Shown here: positions 13,785 to 13,898 of the stretch, in pieces
How the letters are laid out: every line of letters starts with the position of its first letter
How positions within the stretch are numbered: position 1 is the first letter of the stretch
Source of the DNA: Lachnoclostridium sp. UBA6475
GTDB lineage: Bacteria; Bacillota; Clostridia; Lachnospirales; Lachnospiraceae
DNA length: 13,898 nucleotides
Direction of reading: 5' to 3'
NCBI GenBank assembly: GCA_002435545.1
Contig: DJNB01000222.1
Coordinates: forward strand, 1-13,898
Made by a program: the position numbers and the translations under genes
The notes under the pieces: model-generated
Databases searched by the model: none
What the model saw: only the letters and a program-made list of their open reading frames with translations
What the model was told of the DNA's origin: nothing

Positions 13785-13898
13785 ATGGCAAAGAACTTGA
13801 TTATTGTGGAGTCACCGGCGAAATCCAAAACAATAAAGAAATTTTTAGGAAGTAATTATACCGTGGTTGCTTCCAATGGTCATGTCAGGGATCTTCCA
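13785..13898 (+). CDS. topA: DNA topoisomerase I, N-terminal fragment (3' end outside window)
   Basis: Only the first 38 residues are present, but they are diagnostic for the Toprim start of bacterial topoisomerase I: NLIIVESPAKSKTIKKFLG (4-22), with catalytic E9, then NYTVVASNGHVRDLP (24-38). The enzyme relaxes negative supercoils by cutting and passing single strands. AAGGGGG (13768-13774) lies 10 bases before the ATG. It follows dprA by 20 bases, the common Firmicute order dprA-topA, so it is probably in the comM-dprA transcript. The active-site tyrosine, other domains and full length lie beyond the edge. Confidence 0.95.
   Translation, partial: MAKNLIIVESPAKSKTIKKFLGSNYTVVASNGHVRDLP

Overview
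The window looks like ordinary chromosome of an endospore-forming, low-to-mid GC Firmicute, most likely Lachnospiraceae or a near relative in Clostridia. The reasons are strong GAGG/AAGGAG ribosome-binding sites, a sporulation sigma factor (SigG), a YlmC/YmxH-type protein, clostridial-style PurN and PurD sequences and gene order. Placement is from remembered protein resemblance, not a search. No tRNA, rRNA, CRISPR array, IS element or prophage was seen, and no stretch longer than 300 bases lacks a gene.

Left part (1-2812): the C-terminal end of a metallophosphoesterase runs into scpA and scpB, the SMC-condensin partners. A bidirectional terminator separates them from a convergent gene for an orphan DRE-TIM (HMG-CoA-lyase-like) aldolase. 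That aldolase has a strong sigma-A promoter and a 14-bp-arm inverted repeat just after its predicted transcription start.

Centre (2930-7345): back to back with the aldolase promoter is a consensus promoter for purM-purN-purD, followed by glyA and a good terminator. Serine hydroxymethyltransferase makes glycine (the PurD substrate) and methylene-THF (precursor of the formyl-THF used by PurN), so the cluster is metabolically coherent. The purD-glyA spacer holds short repeats able to form competing hairpins.

Accessory-looking part (7377-9370): a monocistronic gene with its own consensus promoter encodes a probably cytoplasmic protein with a LacI/PBP1-type sugar-sensor domain, an unassigned middle region and a C-terminal GGDEF domain. 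It has no DNA-binding domain, signal peptide or membrane segment, and its I-site is degenerate. This is the most interesting protein in the window.

Right part (9336-13898): sigG is convergent with the GGDEF gene. Only 6 bp separate the two stop codons, and the apparent sigG terminator lies inside the GGDEF reading frame. Divergent from sigG are ylmC and nrdR. Then comes comM-dprA-topA (topA truncated by the window edge), a DNA-uptake/recombination and topoisomerase operon. It has its own extended -10 promoter and a short leader that is almost entirely a hairpin burying the comM ribosome-binding site.
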